Shown here: positions 16,485 through 25,026 of the stretch, in pieces
Numbering within the stretch: the stretch's first letter is position 1
Layout: every line of letters starts with the position of its first letter
NCBI GenBank assembly: GCA_038890815.1
Contig: JAWAFC010000004.1
Location: 62,001 to 126,000, forward strand
Length of the DNA stretch: 64,000 nucleotides
Direction: 5' to 3'
Source: JAWAFC01 sp038890815
Lineage (GTDB): Archaea > Micrarchaeota > Micrarchaeia > Burarchaeales > JACRGF01
Notes under the pieces: model-generated
The model's input: the letters and a program-made list of their open reading frames with translations, nothing else
The model's database searches: none
Told to the model about the DNA's origin: nothing
Translations under genes and position numbers: made by a program

Positions 16485-17528
16485 CTATGAAATCCTGAAC
16501 CTCAGCAGGCCTGCAAGACCCCCAAGGCTCGCCAGCTGCCTCCCGGCATCGCTTTCCGAAGAAAAAATTGTCATCCTCGCGCCCTTCCCCTCGCACTCCT
16601 CAATTAATTTTTCAACCTCTCTGTCCCGCCTCAGCAGCTCATCGAGCACAAACAGCTCAGCAAGCGCACCGTACTCCCCCGCTCTCCTCACCTCCTCCTT
16701 CCCGTACACCGCCAGCCCGCTTTCCTTCCTCAGTTCGCTCAGCAGCTTTTCCAGCAGCTCGAACTCCCGTGCAACCCTTTCCTCCTTGACGACCTCGGCC
16801 AGCACGCCCGATTTGAGCAGCTCGGCCACGCCGCTTCTCTCGGCGGTGGAGCAAGAGGCAAATCGTATGCGCTTGGCGAGGTCGGGATATTTTTCCTCGA
16901 GGAACTTCTTCAAGTTCTCCTTCGCAAAGCCGGGGCCGGCCACCACTAGCCTGTGCGGGCTTTCGGAAAGTTTCCTCGCAATCTCACCATAATACGCTCT
17001 CGTCTTCTCCTCCCTCTTCTCATCCCGCTTTCCGCCCGCGGCGTTCTCAATCTCAAACTCGTACTCAATGCCGTAGCCGCGCAGCTTTGCGAACGTCGCC
17101 TTTTCCTCATCCAACACCACGATCTGCAACAGAGGCCTCCTGCTCTCGGCCTCCGCCTCCCTCAGTCTCCGTAGCTGATACTCCTTCCATCCGGCCGGCT
17201 TCTTTATCTTCACCGGCCTGCCCAGCTCCACATCCAGCGTGTGATAGGAACCGAGCTGCACGAATTCCTCGGGATAACCTGCTATGATCTTGCCAGTCAC
17301 CCTCAGCCGGTTGGCGTGTCGCGCTAGCTCTATCTTCTCCGCGGCCAGCTGTATGCTCACGGCCTTCTTTTCCCCGCTCTCCCCTTCCTCGAGCTTATAC
17401 CTTCGCAGGCTTTTTCCCTCAAGGATGTCCCCCTCCTCAAGCACTCTCTCGAGATGCCACAGGTCCTCCAAATTCTCTGGCACTGCCTTGAGTTCGCCCG
17501 CCTTTTTGTCAAAGTGGATTAATTTCAC
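16485..17528 (-). CDS. pelA: Pelota (Dom34) mRNA surveillance protein
   Basis: Pelota enters the A site of stalled ribosomes and, with ABCE1, splits them. The 347-residue protein covers the three eRF1-like domains: an Sm-like N-terminal domain (1-130) with the ENLEDLWHL segment, a central domain with VVAGPGFAKENL, and a C-terminal domain with YGKEEVRRAGEYGALAELFVLDELL. There is no GGQ motif, as expected for Pelota rather than release factor aRF1. The GTG at 17528 lies about 25 nt from a TTTTATTA box, fitting a leaderless mRNA. The ABCE1 gene is 2 kb away. Confidence 0.93.
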   Translation of the reverse strand: MKLIHFDKKAGELKAVPENLEDLWHLERVLEEGDILEGKSLRRYKLEEGESGEKKAVSIQLAAEKIELARHANRLRVTGKIIAGYPEEFVQLGSYHTLDVELGRPVKIKKPAGWKEYQLRRLREAEAESRRPLLQIVVLDEEKATFAKLRGYGIEYEFEIENAAGGKRDEKREEKTRAYYGEIARKLSESPHRLVVAGPGFAKENLKKFLEEKYPDLAKRIRFASCSTAERSGVAELLKSGVLAEVVKEERVAREFELLEKLLSELRKESGLAVYGKEEVRRAGEYGALAELFVLDELLRRDREVEKLIEECEGKGARMTIFSSESDAGRQLASLGGLAGLLRFRIS

Positions 17529-17585
17529 GTTTTAAATATGGTGTTGGTTTAATAAAACCTGCAAAAGCACTTTCGGTTGAGTTTT

Positions 17586-18107
17586 ATGCCCCGCATCGCG
17601 CTCGTGTGGATGGGGAGGCTCATCCCCTATTTGGATGACCTCGTGCGCGCCATCGAAAAAACATTCCCCGGCTTCCGGCTCGAGCTTCACGAGGCCGCCT
17701 TCTTCACCTCATCGTTTGATTCCTCCCGCGGCCAGTTCAATGCCGAAATTCTTCTCGGTGAACTTGCGCAGAAAAGGCAGCAGTCCCCCTGGCAGGCGGC
17801 CGACAAAATTCTCGCCGTTTTTCACGGCGACCTCTTCGCTCCAGGACTTAACTTTGTGTTCGGCCTTGCCAGAGGAAAATACTGCATCATCTCGCTGGCG
17901 CGCCTCGACCCGCGCTTCTACGGGGAGAGAGACAGCAATGTCCTCCGAGCCCGCATGATAAAGGAAGCCATCCATGAGCTGGGGCACACCTTCGGCTTAG
18001 GCCACTGCGATGATGGGCGGTGCGTCATGTCCTTCAGCAACACCATCGGCGAAGTAGACACAAAAACAAGTGCATTCTGCCAGAAATGCCAGACAGCGCT
18101 TGCATGA
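17586..18107 (+). CDS. amzA: Archaemetzincin zinc protease
   Basis: The 173-residue protein carries the complete archaemetzincin signature: HELGHTFGLGHC with three zinc-binding histidines and the catalytic Glu, then CVMSF with the met-turn methionine, and CQKC at the C-terminus forming a second zinc site. These are single-domain metallopeptidases of unknown physiological substrate. ATG 17586 (MPRIALVWMG) fits the family; TTG 17577 is an in-frame alternative. The gene is divergent from Pelota and convergent with pgk. Confidence 0.93.
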   Translation: MPRIALVWMGRLIPYLDDLVRAIEKTFPGFRLELHEAAFFTSSFDSSRGQFNAEILLGELAQKRQQSPWQAADKILAVFHGDLFAPGLNFVFGLARGKYCIISLARLDPRFYGERDSNVLRARMIKEAIHELGHTFGLGHCDDGRCVMSFSNTIGEVDTKTSAFCQKCQTALA

Positions 18108-18125
18108 ACTTAAGGCGCGCAACCT

Positions 18126-19493
18126 CTACCGTCCGCTGACAGGCGATTGCTTCAGCAACAGCACATTCACCCCAGCCAGCGCGCGCGGTCCTTCGCGCGA
18201 GCTTAGCGCACGGAGGAACGCTTTGCCGCTCGTTGATGTGAATATCTCGCGCGTCAGATCGCCACTCAGCTGCTGACGAAGGGATGCCGTGGTATCTCCC
18301 CCTCCGAATAAGGTTGTGGCGCCCTTATACTTGGCAGCCCATCCGGCCGCCTGAAGCAGAATGCTCTGGCCGTGCGCGAACTCGCGCTCTTCATAAACTC
18401 CGGCAGTGCCATTGCCTATGATCGTTTTCGCCGTGATTATTCTCTCCGCATAGCCGTATGCGGTTTTACCTCCGATATCCTTTATCATTTTGTCCGCATG
18501 CCTGCCTATCTCGCCGATGTCAACCTCCTCACGCTTCCCTCCAACATCAATCGCCACATCGACTGGCACCTCGATGGCCTTGCTGTGCTCCGCCAACAGC
18601 AAACGCGCTGGCTCTATCTGGTCTATGATCTTTTTATGCCGCATGAACTCAATGACAGGATCCGGGAGCTTAATGCCCTTGGCCGCTAGGAAAACTTCCC
18701 CAACAGCACCGCACGTGAGCACTTTGAATGCCTTTCCTCGCGCTCTTTCTAGAAAGTTTTGAATGCTTTTGATGGAGTCGCTGACCTTAACGCCTCCGGT
18801 GATGAGCACGATGGGTTCCTTCGGGTCCATAAAAGCCTTCGTGAGTGCCCTGAGTTCTTTCTCCATCACCCTGCCGGCCACAGTGGGCCACTGGGCAAAT
18901 CCGATCACCGAGCAATGCGGCCTGTGGGCCACCGAAAATCCATCCAGCACAAAGACTATCTCCCCCAGGCTTGTTATTCTTTCCACCAGCGGGCTCTTGG
19001 CGTGCTCCTCAACACTTTTTTCCACAGTTTCGTATGGAAGCAACCGGACATTTTCGAGGAGTATGACCTGCCCTTTCTTCAGCCCCTGCAGCATCTCCAT
19101 TATCCTGTCGCCTATGACAGCCTCCTCGCCCATCGCGATGATCTCCTCATCTGACTTATCCTTCCATGGATAAAGGATCGGTATGCCGGCGTACTTCTCA
19201 AGAGCCCTCCAGTGCTGTCTGAGAGGGATGAAATCATTTTCGCCTGGCCTTCCCTGATGGCTCAGCAATATGACCTTGTCGGCCTTACGGGCCACCTCGG
19301 CAACTGTCCCGGCGTGCGCTCTAATGCGCTCATCGTCAATGAGCACGCCATCTCTCACAGGGGAGTTCAGGTCAAGGCGGATGACCGCAATTTTTCCGGC
19401 CAGATTAATCCAGTCGAGGGTAAGAAATCCCTCCCCTCCTTTGAAAGGGGGTTCTGTCGTTTTTTCGTTCATCAGATTCACCAGAAGCAGCAT
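18126..19493 (-). CDS. pgk: Phosphoglycerate kinase
   Basis: This cytosolic enzyme interconverts 1,3-bisphosphoglycerate and 3-phosphoglycerate with ADP/ATP. The 455-residue protein has VIRLDLNSPV, the SHQGRPGE substrate loop, HRPHCSVIGF, and the C-terminal nucleotide-binding loop FGGGDTTASL. It is longer than bacterial Pgk and resembles an archaeal subfamily. ATG 19493 lies about 22 nt from TTATAAAAA (minus strand of 19512-19520); ATG 19472 (MNEKTTEP) is an alternative. The mutase apgM is also in the window. Confidence 0.9.
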   Translation of the reverse strand: MLLLVNLMNEKTTEPPFKGGEGFLTLDWINLAGKIAVIRLDLNSPVRDGVLIDDERIRAHAGTVAEVARKADKVILLSHQGRPGENDFIPLRQHWRALEKYAGIPILYPWKDKSDEEIIAMGEEAVIGDRIMEMLQGLKKGQVILLENVRLLPYETVEKSVEEHAKSPLVERITSLGEIVFVLDGFSVAHRPHCSVIGFAQWPTVAGRVMEKELRALTKAFMDPKEPIVLITGGVKVSDSIKSIQNFLERARGKAFKVLTCGAVGEVFLAAKGIKLPDPVIEFMRHKKIIDQIEPARLLLAEHSKAIEVPVDVAIDVGGKREEVDIGEIGRHADKMIKDIGGKTAYGYAERIITAKTIIGNGTAGVYEEREFAHGQSILLQAAGWAAKYKGATTLFGGGDTTASLRQQLSGDLTREIFTSTSGKAFLRALSSREGPRALAGVNVLLLKQSPVSGR

Positions 19494-19577
19494 ACCTTTG
19501 AGTGTTTTCGGTTATAAAAACATTTGCAAACCCTCAAAGCGAGATATTTAAACTCCTTTTTACATATATTAGCCTGT

Positions 19578-19625
19578 GGAAACGGCCTCAACCCAAACTG
19601 CTTCTGCCTTTCACTAGCCGTTTCC
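19578..19625 (+). promoter_or_regulatory. Stem-loop in the leader of the ABCE1 gene
   Basis: GGAAACGGC (19578-19586) is perfectly complementary to GCCGTTTCC (19617-19625), giving a 9-bp stem around a 30-nt loop that ends 16 nt before the ABCE1 ATG. TATA-like boxes at 19543-19553 and 19563-19572 would place it inside the transcribed leader. This is one of few genes here with a real 5' untranslated region. Function is inferred only from position and pairing. Confidence 0.45.
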
Positions 19626-19641
19626 TCGGAAGTGCTCCTCC

Positions 19642-21414
19642 ATGCCCAGGATAGCTGTTATAGACCGCGAGCTATGTACAAAAGAGAAATGCGGTTACCA
19701 GTGCCTCAAGGTGTGCCCTCCAGTCCGCATGGGTGTCGAGGCGATAGTTGCGGGGAAGGATGGCTTTCCAGTCATCAGCGAGCTCCTTTGCACGGGCTGT
19801 GGGCTCTGCCCCAAGAAATGCCCCACCCATGCCATCAAGATAGTCAACCTGCCTGAGGAGACCGGGCTGCTCGTCTTCCAGTACGGCGCGAACTCCTTCC
19901 GCCTTTTCAATGCCCCGTTGCCCAAGCCCGGATGTGTGGTTGGCCTGCTGGGAAGCAATGGCATGGGAAAGAGCACAGCGGTGAGGCTACTCTGCAACGA
20001 GCTCACGCCGAACTTTGGCATTTATGACAGGAAGCTCTCGCCGGAAGAATTCCACGCTCGTATCAAGGGCCATCCAGAGCTACAGAACTACTTTTCAAGC
20101 ATCCTCAGAGGGCTGAAAGTGAGCCACAAGCCCCAGAATGTGGATGCCATACCCGAGTTCTTCTCTGGCAGGGTGATCGACCTCCTCAAGCGCGTGGATG
20201 AGAGGGGCAAGCTGCAGGAGGGCATGCGCCTGTTTGAGCTCGACAAGATCGCCGACCATGATGTGAAGAGCCTAAGCGGAGGCGAGCTGCAGCATCTGGC
20301 GATCTGCGCGGCCTGGCTCAAGGATGCCGACATCTACTTTTTCGATGAGCCTTCCTCCTATCTTGACATAGAGCAAAGGTTGCGTGCTGCCCAGCATATC
20401 AAAAACCTCGCGCTCTCCGAGGGCAAGAGCGTGGTTGTCGTGGAGCACGACCTCGCTGTGCTGGATTATCTGAGCGACCATGTGCATATCTTCTACGGCG
20501 AGAAGGGTGCATTCGGAGTCGTCAGCGCTCTTAAGGGAGTGCGCAATGGCATCAATGAGTTCCTGGAGGGCTACCTGAGAGAGGAGAACGTGCGCTTCCG
20601 CCCAAGCGAAATCCGGTTCGAGATAACGGGCGCCGGCGAGGAAAGGGAAAAGGCCCCTGTGGCATATAGCTGGGATTTCATGCGCAAAACTTACCCCTCC
20701 TTCAGCTTCTCGTGCGAGCCGGGCGAGATCAGGAAGGGCGAGGTCATCGGCATCATCGGCCCCAATGCCATCGGCAAGAGCACTTTCATCAGGTTGCTGG
20801 CAGGCGTGGAAAAACCAGACGAGGGCGAGGCTGCCGCCCGCCTCAGGGTTTCCTACAAGCCACAGTACCTCAAGAGCGATTTTGTCGGGACAGTCACCGA
20901 GCTTGTCATGAGCTCGCAGCTCGACCAAACCCTGTTTGAGGAAGTAAAGCGCAGGCTCGAGCTCGCCGACCTCATGCTCAAGGAAGTGCAGCACCTTTCG
21001 GGAGGCGAGCTGCAGCGCGTTGCCATCGCCATGGCGATCTGCCGGGATGCTGATGTCTATCTGTTAGACGAGCCATCAGCCTTCCTCGATGTGGAGCAGC
21101 GGCTCCACTTCGCCTCGCTCCTCAAGCGCCTCATCGAAGCCACTGAAAAGACCGCCTTCGTGGTGGACCACGACCTGCTGCTCGTCGATTCCGTCGCCTC
21201 GCGCCTCATGGTTTTCGAAGGGGTTTCGAGCGTGAAGGGCTTTGCGGCCGCGCCCGTCAGCAAGCGCGCTGGCATGAACAGGTTCCTCTCGCGCGTCGGC
21301 ATCACCCTGCGCAGGGACAAGGAGACCGGGCGCCCCCGCGTGAACAAGCCCGGCTCGCAGATGGATGCGGAGCAGAAGGCCGCCGGAGAATATTACTACT
21401 ACAGCAGGAACTGA
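19642..21414 (+). CDS. ABCE1/Rli1 ribosome recycling ATPase
   Basis: ABCE1 splits ribosomes after termination or rescue. The 590-residue protein starts with an eight-cysteine ferredoxin-like domain (motifs around CTKEKCGYQCLKVCPP and CTGCGLCPKKCP), then two ABC ATPase domains: Walker A GSNGMGKST and GPNAIGKST, signatures LSGGELQ (both halves), and Walker B YFFDEPSSYLD and YLLDEPSAFLD. The hinge region is present. This is a single-copy archaeal and eukaryal gene, strong evidence for an archaeal host. It works with Pelota at 16485-17528. Confidence 0.96.
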   Translation: MPRIAVIDRELCTKEKCGYQCLKVCPPVRMGVEAIVAGKDGFPVISELLCTGCGLCPKKCPTHAIKIVNLPEETGLLVFQYGANSFRLFNAPLPKPGCVVGLLGSNGMGKSTAVRLLCNELTPNFGIYDRKLSPEEFHARIKGHPELQNYFSSILRGLKVSHKPQNVDAIPEFFSGRVIDLLKRVDERGKLQEGMRLFELDKIADHDVKSLSGGELQHLAICAAWLKDADIYFFDEPSSYLDIEQRLRAAQHIKNLALSEGKSVVVVEHDLAVLDYLSDHVHIFYGEKGAFGVVSALKGVRNGINEFLEGYLREENVRFRPSEIRFEITGAGEEREKAPVAYSWDFMRKTYPSFSFSCEPGEIRKGEVIGIIGPNAIGKSTFIRLLAGVEKPDEGEAAARLRVSYKPQYLKSDFVGTVTELVMSSQLDQTLFEEVKRRLELADLMLKEVQHLSGGELQRVAIAMAICRDADVYLLDEPSAFLDVEQRLHFASLLKRLIEATEKTAFVVDHDLLLVDSVASRLMVFEGVSSVKGFAAAPVSKRAGMNRFLSRVGITLRRDKETGRPRVNKPGSQMDAEQKAAGEYYYYSRN

Positions 21415-21473
21415 AGCGTGAAATAAGCGAGCATGGACAGCAGCGAGAGCGCGGTCGCCAGCGCGACTCCCAC
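21399..21473 (-). CDS. Possible 24-residue membrane peptide at the end of the iron operon
   Basis: A GTG-started frame encodes 24 residues that are almost entirely hydrophobic (VGVALATALSLLS then MLAYFTLQFLL), enough for one membrane helix. It follows the 73-residue membrane-protein gene by 18 bp. A strong AAGGAGGTGA sequence overlaps that gene's stop, and a closer GAGG lies 9 nt before this GTG. The 3' end overlaps the ABCE1 gene by 16 bp. It could be chance; a longer overlapping frame from ATG 21480 is less protein-like. Confidence 0.3.
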   Translation of the reverse strand: MGVALATALSLLSMLAYFTLQFLL

Positions 21474-21491
21474 GCTCCATTTCCTCGCGCC

Positions 21492-21713
21492 TCACCTCCT
21501 TATCACCGAATCGAGCATCCGCGTGTAATACGCCGCCGCGGATACAACCGCAAAAAACGCGATTGCCAGAACGCTTTTTCCAATCCAGTGGTGGCCGAAA
21601 GCCGCTTTAAGCGCTTCCTTTGCCGCAGCCGAAAGCTCGGCTACCACGGTCAACACCGCGATGAACAATATTGTCAGGATGGCAGCAAAATAAACCGCCC
21701 GCGCGTCCCTCAT
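21492..21713 (-). CDS. Small two-helix membrane protein in iron operon
   Basis: A 73-residue protein with two hydrophobic segments (about 7-27 and 45-65) separated by an Ala/Lys-rich loop containing a GHHW sequence that could bind metal. No family recognised. It starts with ATG overlapping the stop of the upstream 170-residue gene by 4 bp, a sign of translational coupling, and ends at a strong Shine-Dalgarno-like AAGGAGGTGA. Its place last or second-last in an FTR1-CcdA operon suggests a role in iron import or redox chemistry at the membrane. Confidence 0.55.
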   Translation of the reverse strand: MRDARAVYFAAILTILFIAVLTVVAELSAAAKEALKAAFGHHWIGKSVLAIAFFAVVSAAAYYTRMLDSVIRR

Positions 21714-22222
21714 GCTCCCGCCTCGAGCGCTGCCCGCGCTCCCGTGCTCACCCCATAGCCCATGCCGGCAATCACGAAAACGAGCAGCACGACGAGCGCG
21801 CTCAGGAGGAGAACCGAGAAGCGGAGCTCCGCGTCCCCCGCGAGCCTATTCCCGCCCAACCGGATCGCCGCCGCGCCAGCGAACGCGATGAACGGAACGA
21901 AGAGAAAAACGTGCTCCTTCGTCTCCATGACGACCTCGTGAGCCCACGGGAGGGGCCCGCCTTTTATCACCGGCTTCACCTGCTCGCCGTAAGTCGTGGT
22001 GTAAGCGTACCCGCCCGCGAGCCAGCTCAAGAAAAGGAAAAGCACGCCTGCAGCGCTCGCCAGCTTCGCCCGTTTTACCCTCGCCTCATCTGGCTTGAGC
22101 AGCTCTACGAAAACCCACAGGAAGGCGAGCGCGCCGGCTTCCCCGAGGAAGGCATGTGCCCCGACCAGCAGCTGATAGCTCACAAAACGATATGCCGCCT
22201 TATTTTTTAATCCGTTTGCCAC
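21710..22222 (-). CDS. Four-helix membrane protein in iron operon
   Basis: A 170-residue protein with about four membrane helices (14-40, 52-72, 96-118 and 132-155). Several histidines and charged residues lie near the membrane (GAHAF, PWAHEVV, ETKEH), a pattern compatible with heme or metal binding but not proof of it. I do not recognise the family. The GTG start lies inside the ccdA 3' end (23-bp overlap) and the stop overlaps the next start. Co-occurrence with FTR1 and CcdA suggests a membrane redox or iron-transport partner. Confidence 0.6.
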   Translation of the reverse strand: MANGLKNKAAYRFVSYQLLVGAHAFLGEAGALAFLWVFVELLKPDEARVKRAKLASAAGVLFLFLSWLAGGYAYTTTYGEQVKPVIKGGPLPWAHEVVMETKEHVFLFVPFIAFAGAAAIRLGGNRLAGDAELRFSVLLLSALVVLLVFVIAGMGYGVSTGARAALEAGA

Positions 22223-23108
22223 GCCTTTCGAGAAACTCCCGCAGGATGAGCGCCGCGGTCGCCAGAAGAACGAGCGCGCCGAGGATTTCTGCTGCCGTCG
22301 AGCCGATTATCTCGCGCTGCAGCGAGTAGAATAGGCTTTTTGTCCCAAGCGGGTCGAGCGCATTCACCTGGCTCGTTCCCTGGAACGCGATGAAAACGAT
22401 TCCGAGGGCAATCAGCAGTAGCCCAGAAACAGTTTCAGCATACCTGGCATGCTTCCTCAGCGCATCCGCTATGCCGAACCTGTCAGATACGAGGGAAAGT
22501 AGGAAGAACGGGACGAATATGCCGAGCGAATACACGAACAGCATCGAGACCGAGTAAAACACGTTGGGCAGCATGCTCGCCACGAGCAGGATGCCAGCGA
22601 GCACCGGGCCGATGCACGCGCTCCAGCCCACCGCAAGGAGCAGGCCGGAGAGGTAGATGCCTGCCACATCATGCCCGTGCCCATTGAGCCGGATGTTCAC
22701 GGGCAGGCCCTTTCCCGCAATCGCCAGGAGGCCGAGTAGGATGAGGAGCGCGCCGGAAGCCTGCACAAGCAAGGGGTTTGCGCTCTGAAACTGGGCGAGC
22801 GACTGGCCGGCCATGGAGGCAAGCACGCCGAGCAGCACGAAGGTTGTTGTGAAGCCGAGGAAGAAGACGAAAGTCATCTTCACGAGCTCCCTTCTTTCCC
22901 TGAACGTGTAGGAAAAAAAGCCCGGAAGAATTGGGAGAATGCAGGGGGAGAGGAAAGACAGCATTCCTCCCAGGAACGCCGCGACGAAGGATATCCTCTG
23001 CGCTTCCGAGAGCGTCTCTTCCGCGGCTTTCTGCAGGTTTGGCGGGAGCGCGGCCGCGAGCACTCCGGAGGCCAAGAGAAGTAGCGCCGCGGTGCGAAGC
23101 GATTTCAT
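22200..23108 (-). CDS. ccdA: CcdA/DsbD-type thiol-disulfide transmembrane protein
   Basis: CcdA proteins carry electrons across the membrane through a pair of membrane cysteines to reduce outside partners such as cytochrome c maturation thioredoxins. The 302-residue protein has a signal-like N-terminus, then six or more helices. SFLSPCILPILPGFFSY contains the first redox cysteine and GWSACIGPVLAGIL the second. ATG 23108 is preferred because GGTGAT lies a few nucleotides before it; GTG 23114 is in frame. It is 20 bp downstream of ftr1. No partner thioredoxin or c-type cytochrome is visible. Confidence 0.87.
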   Translation of the reverse strand: MKSLRTAALLLLASGVLAAALPPNLQKAAEETLSEAQRISFVAAFLGGMLSFLSPCILPILPGFFSYTFRERRELVKMTFVFFLGFTTTFVLLGVLASMAGQSLAQFQSANPLLVQASGALLILLGLLAIAGKGLPVNIRLNGHGHDVAGIYLSGLLLAVGWSACIGPVLAGILLVASMLPNVFYSVSMLFVYSLGIFVPFFLLSLVSDRFGIADALRKHARYAETVSGLLLIALGIVFIAFQGTSQVNALDPLGTKSLFYSLQREIIGSTAAEILGALVLLATAALILREFLERRGKRIKK

Positions 23109-23128
23109 GCGCACATCACCACTACACC

Positions 23129-23959
23129 CTATGCTCCGGTGCGCAGCCTCATCAGCGGGTGGAGCTTCTTGAGGTTTGCATACAGGAGCGCGAAAACCAC
23201 ATAGTACGCCAGCCAGCCCACCACCTGGTACGGGGTTGGTGAATCGTCATAGCCCGTGAGCGCGTGCGCCACGCCCCCCAATGCACTATTCTCATCCAAG
23301 ATGGCCTTTGTGCTCCACAGGGGCTCCTGCTCGGGAATGATGCCGGCTTCTTGGAACTCGTGCACAGCGTGCGCGACCAGCCCGGCGGCGAAGACTATCA
23401 GCAGCACGCTCGTGGCGTTGAAGAACAGCCCGAGGTTTATCTTCATTGCGAACTCGAAGAGGAGGAATGCGAGGACGACCGCGGCGGCCACGCCCCCCAG
23501 CGCGCCCCACGCGGAAACTCCTCCCGCGGAGAACGCGGCCGCGCCGAGGAAAATGACCGTCTCGAACCCCTCCCTGAGGACCGACAGGAAAGTAAAGAGC
23601 GCGAGCCCGAGCGCGTACCCTCTGTTTATCTGCGTCTCAATCTTCCTCTCGATCTCCTTGCGCAGGTGCCTGCTGTGCTCCAGCATCCACAGAATCATCC
23701 ACGTTATCATGAGCACCGCGAGGGCTATCACGACGCCCTCGAACAGCTCCTTCTTTATGCCCCACGCAGCCAGGTTGGAGTTGAATTCGCCGAAAATCAG
23801 CCCCACGAAAACGCTCGCCACGAGGCCCGCAGCTATGCCAAGATAAACGTGCCTCTCGTACCTGTGGTTTCCACTTCTCTCGAGGTAGGCGAGTATGATG
23901 CTCACGATGAGCGATACCTCGAGCGCCTCCCTGAACGTTATGATGAACTCCGCGAGCAC
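23129..23959 (-). CDS. FTR1-family iron permease
   Basis: FTR1/EfeU permeases import ferric or oxidised ferrous iron. The 276-residue protein has seven hydrophobic segments and both REXXE iron-binding motifs: REALE at residues 10-14 and REGFE at 129-133. A C-terminal loop (about 205-240) with EFQEAGIIPEQEP is acidic. The GTG start lies about 26 nt from a TTAAAAA box (minus strand), so the mRNA is likely leaderless. It heads an operon with ccdA and two or three small membrane genes; no EfeO/EfeB-type partner is present. Confidence 0.9.
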   Translation of the reverse strand: MLAEFIITFREALEVSLIVSIILAYLERSGNHRYERHVYLGIAAGLVASVFVGLIFGEFNSNLAAWGIKKELFEGVVIALAVLMITWMILWMLEHSRHLRKEIERKIETQINRGYALGLALFTFLSVLREGFETVIFLGAAAFSAGGVSAWGALGGVAAAVVLAFLLFEFAMKINLGLFFNATSVLLIVFAAGLVAHAVHEFQEAGIIPEQEPLWSTKAILDENSALGGVAHALTGYDDSPTPYQVVGWLAYYVVFALLYANLKKLHPLMRLRTGA

Positions 23960-23965
23960 AAAAAT

Positions 23966-23989
23966 TTAGGAGCGCCTAAGTTTTTAAGC
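23966..23989 (-). promoter_or_regulatory. Promoter and DtxR/IdeR-like operator of the iron operon
   Basis: A dyad TTAGG-AGCG-CCTAA (23966-23979) lies directly between the TTAAAAA box (about 23981-23989, minus strand) and the GTG at 23959. TTAGG...CCTAA half sites match the outer arms of the known DtxR/IdeR iron-repressor consensus, though the spacing here is shorter than the bacterial 19-bp site. A bound repressor would cover the transcription start. The regulator gene is not in the window. Confidence 0.5.
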
Positions 23990-24057
23990 ATTCTTCAGCG
24001 AGCTGCCTCGCGCCAGCCTAGGCAAATCATTAAAACTTTTGGCCGTAATTACCAGGC

Positions 24058-25026
24058 GTGGTAGCCATCACCACCACCAAGCTGACCAAGCGCTTCGGCA
24101 ACATCACTGCGGTGGATAACCTGGACTTGGAGGTTGAGGAGGGCGAGGTCTTCGGGCTGCTGGGCCCGAACGGCGCGGGCAAGACAACAACCATCAGCAT
24201 GCTCTGCACCATACTCAAGCCCACTTCAGGCACTGCGCGCGTGGCCGGCTTTGACATCCGCTCCCAGCCCTCAAAAGTCAGGGAGAGCATCGGCATCGTG
24301 TTCCAGGAGCCGAGCGTCGATGACCTGCTCACCGCGAGGGAGAACCTCGAGCTTCACTGCATGCTCTACAACATTCCGCGCGCAGAGAGCGAGAGGCGCG
24401 TGGCGGACATGCTCGAGCTCGTGGGGCTCACTGACAGGGCAGGCGATCAGGTGCGCACATACTCGGGGGGAATGCGCAGGCGCCTCGAGATAGCGCGCGG
24501 CCTGCTCCACAAGCCGAAAATCCTTTTCCTGGACGAGCCGACTCTCGGGCTCGACCCGGCGAGCAGGGCGCACATCTGGGACTACATCCAGCGCCTCGCC
24601 AAGGAAGGCGGCACCACGATGGTCCTCACCACCCACTACATGGAGGAGGCCGAGCTGCTGTGCGACCGCGTTGGGATAATCGACGAAGGTAAAATAATCG
24701 CGCTGGGGAGCCCGCGCGAGCTCAAGCGCAAAATAGGCGAGGATGTCGTCAGGCTGAAGGGGAATGTAAATCTGCAAAGGCTAGGCAGGCTTCCTTTCGT
24801 AAAAAAGATAGAGAAGAAAGGGGTTTTCACAGAGCTTGTGGTCACCAATGCGGCCAGCAACCTCCAGGCTCTGCTGCGCGCCTGCGGCAGGCTCGCCTCA
24901 GTGGAGGTTAGATCGGTCACGTTGAACGATGTCTTCCTGCATTATACGGGAAAAGAGATCCACGGGGGCGAGGCCGAGGGCTCCTGGTTCGAGCGCGTGA
25001 TGCGCGCGGGTGGCTCCTATGCTTGA
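24058..25026 (+). CDS. ABC-2 type exporter ATP-binding subunit (DrrA-like)
   Basis: The 322-residue ATPase has Walker A GPNGAGKTT at 36-44, Q-loop VFQEPSVDDLLTARENL, signature YSGGMRRRLE, Walker B ILFLDEPTLGLDP, H-loop TTHYMEEAE and a C-terminal domain ending VTLNDVFLHYTG. This is the DrrA/NodI exporter type for lipophilic compounds. The GTG lies about 25 nt after a CATTAAAAC box, fitting a leaderless start. The gene overlaps the permease start by 8 bp. It is divergent from the iron operon across 98 bp. Confidence 0.9.
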   Translation: MVAITTTKLTKRFGNITAVDNLDLEVEEGEVFGLLGPNGAGKTTTISMLCTILKPTSGTARVAGFDIRSQPSKVRESIGIVFQEPSVDDLLTARENLELHCMLYNIPRAESERRVADMLELVGLTDRAGDQVRTYSGGMRRRLEIARGLLHKPKILFLDEPTLGLDPASRAHIWDYIQRLAKEGGTTMVLTTHYMEEAELLCDRVGIIDEGKIIALGSPRELKRKIGEDVVRLKGNVNLQRLGRLPFVKKIEKKGVFTELVVTNAASNLQALLRACGRLASVEVRSVTLNDVFLHYTGKEIHGGEAEGSWFERVMRAGGSYA

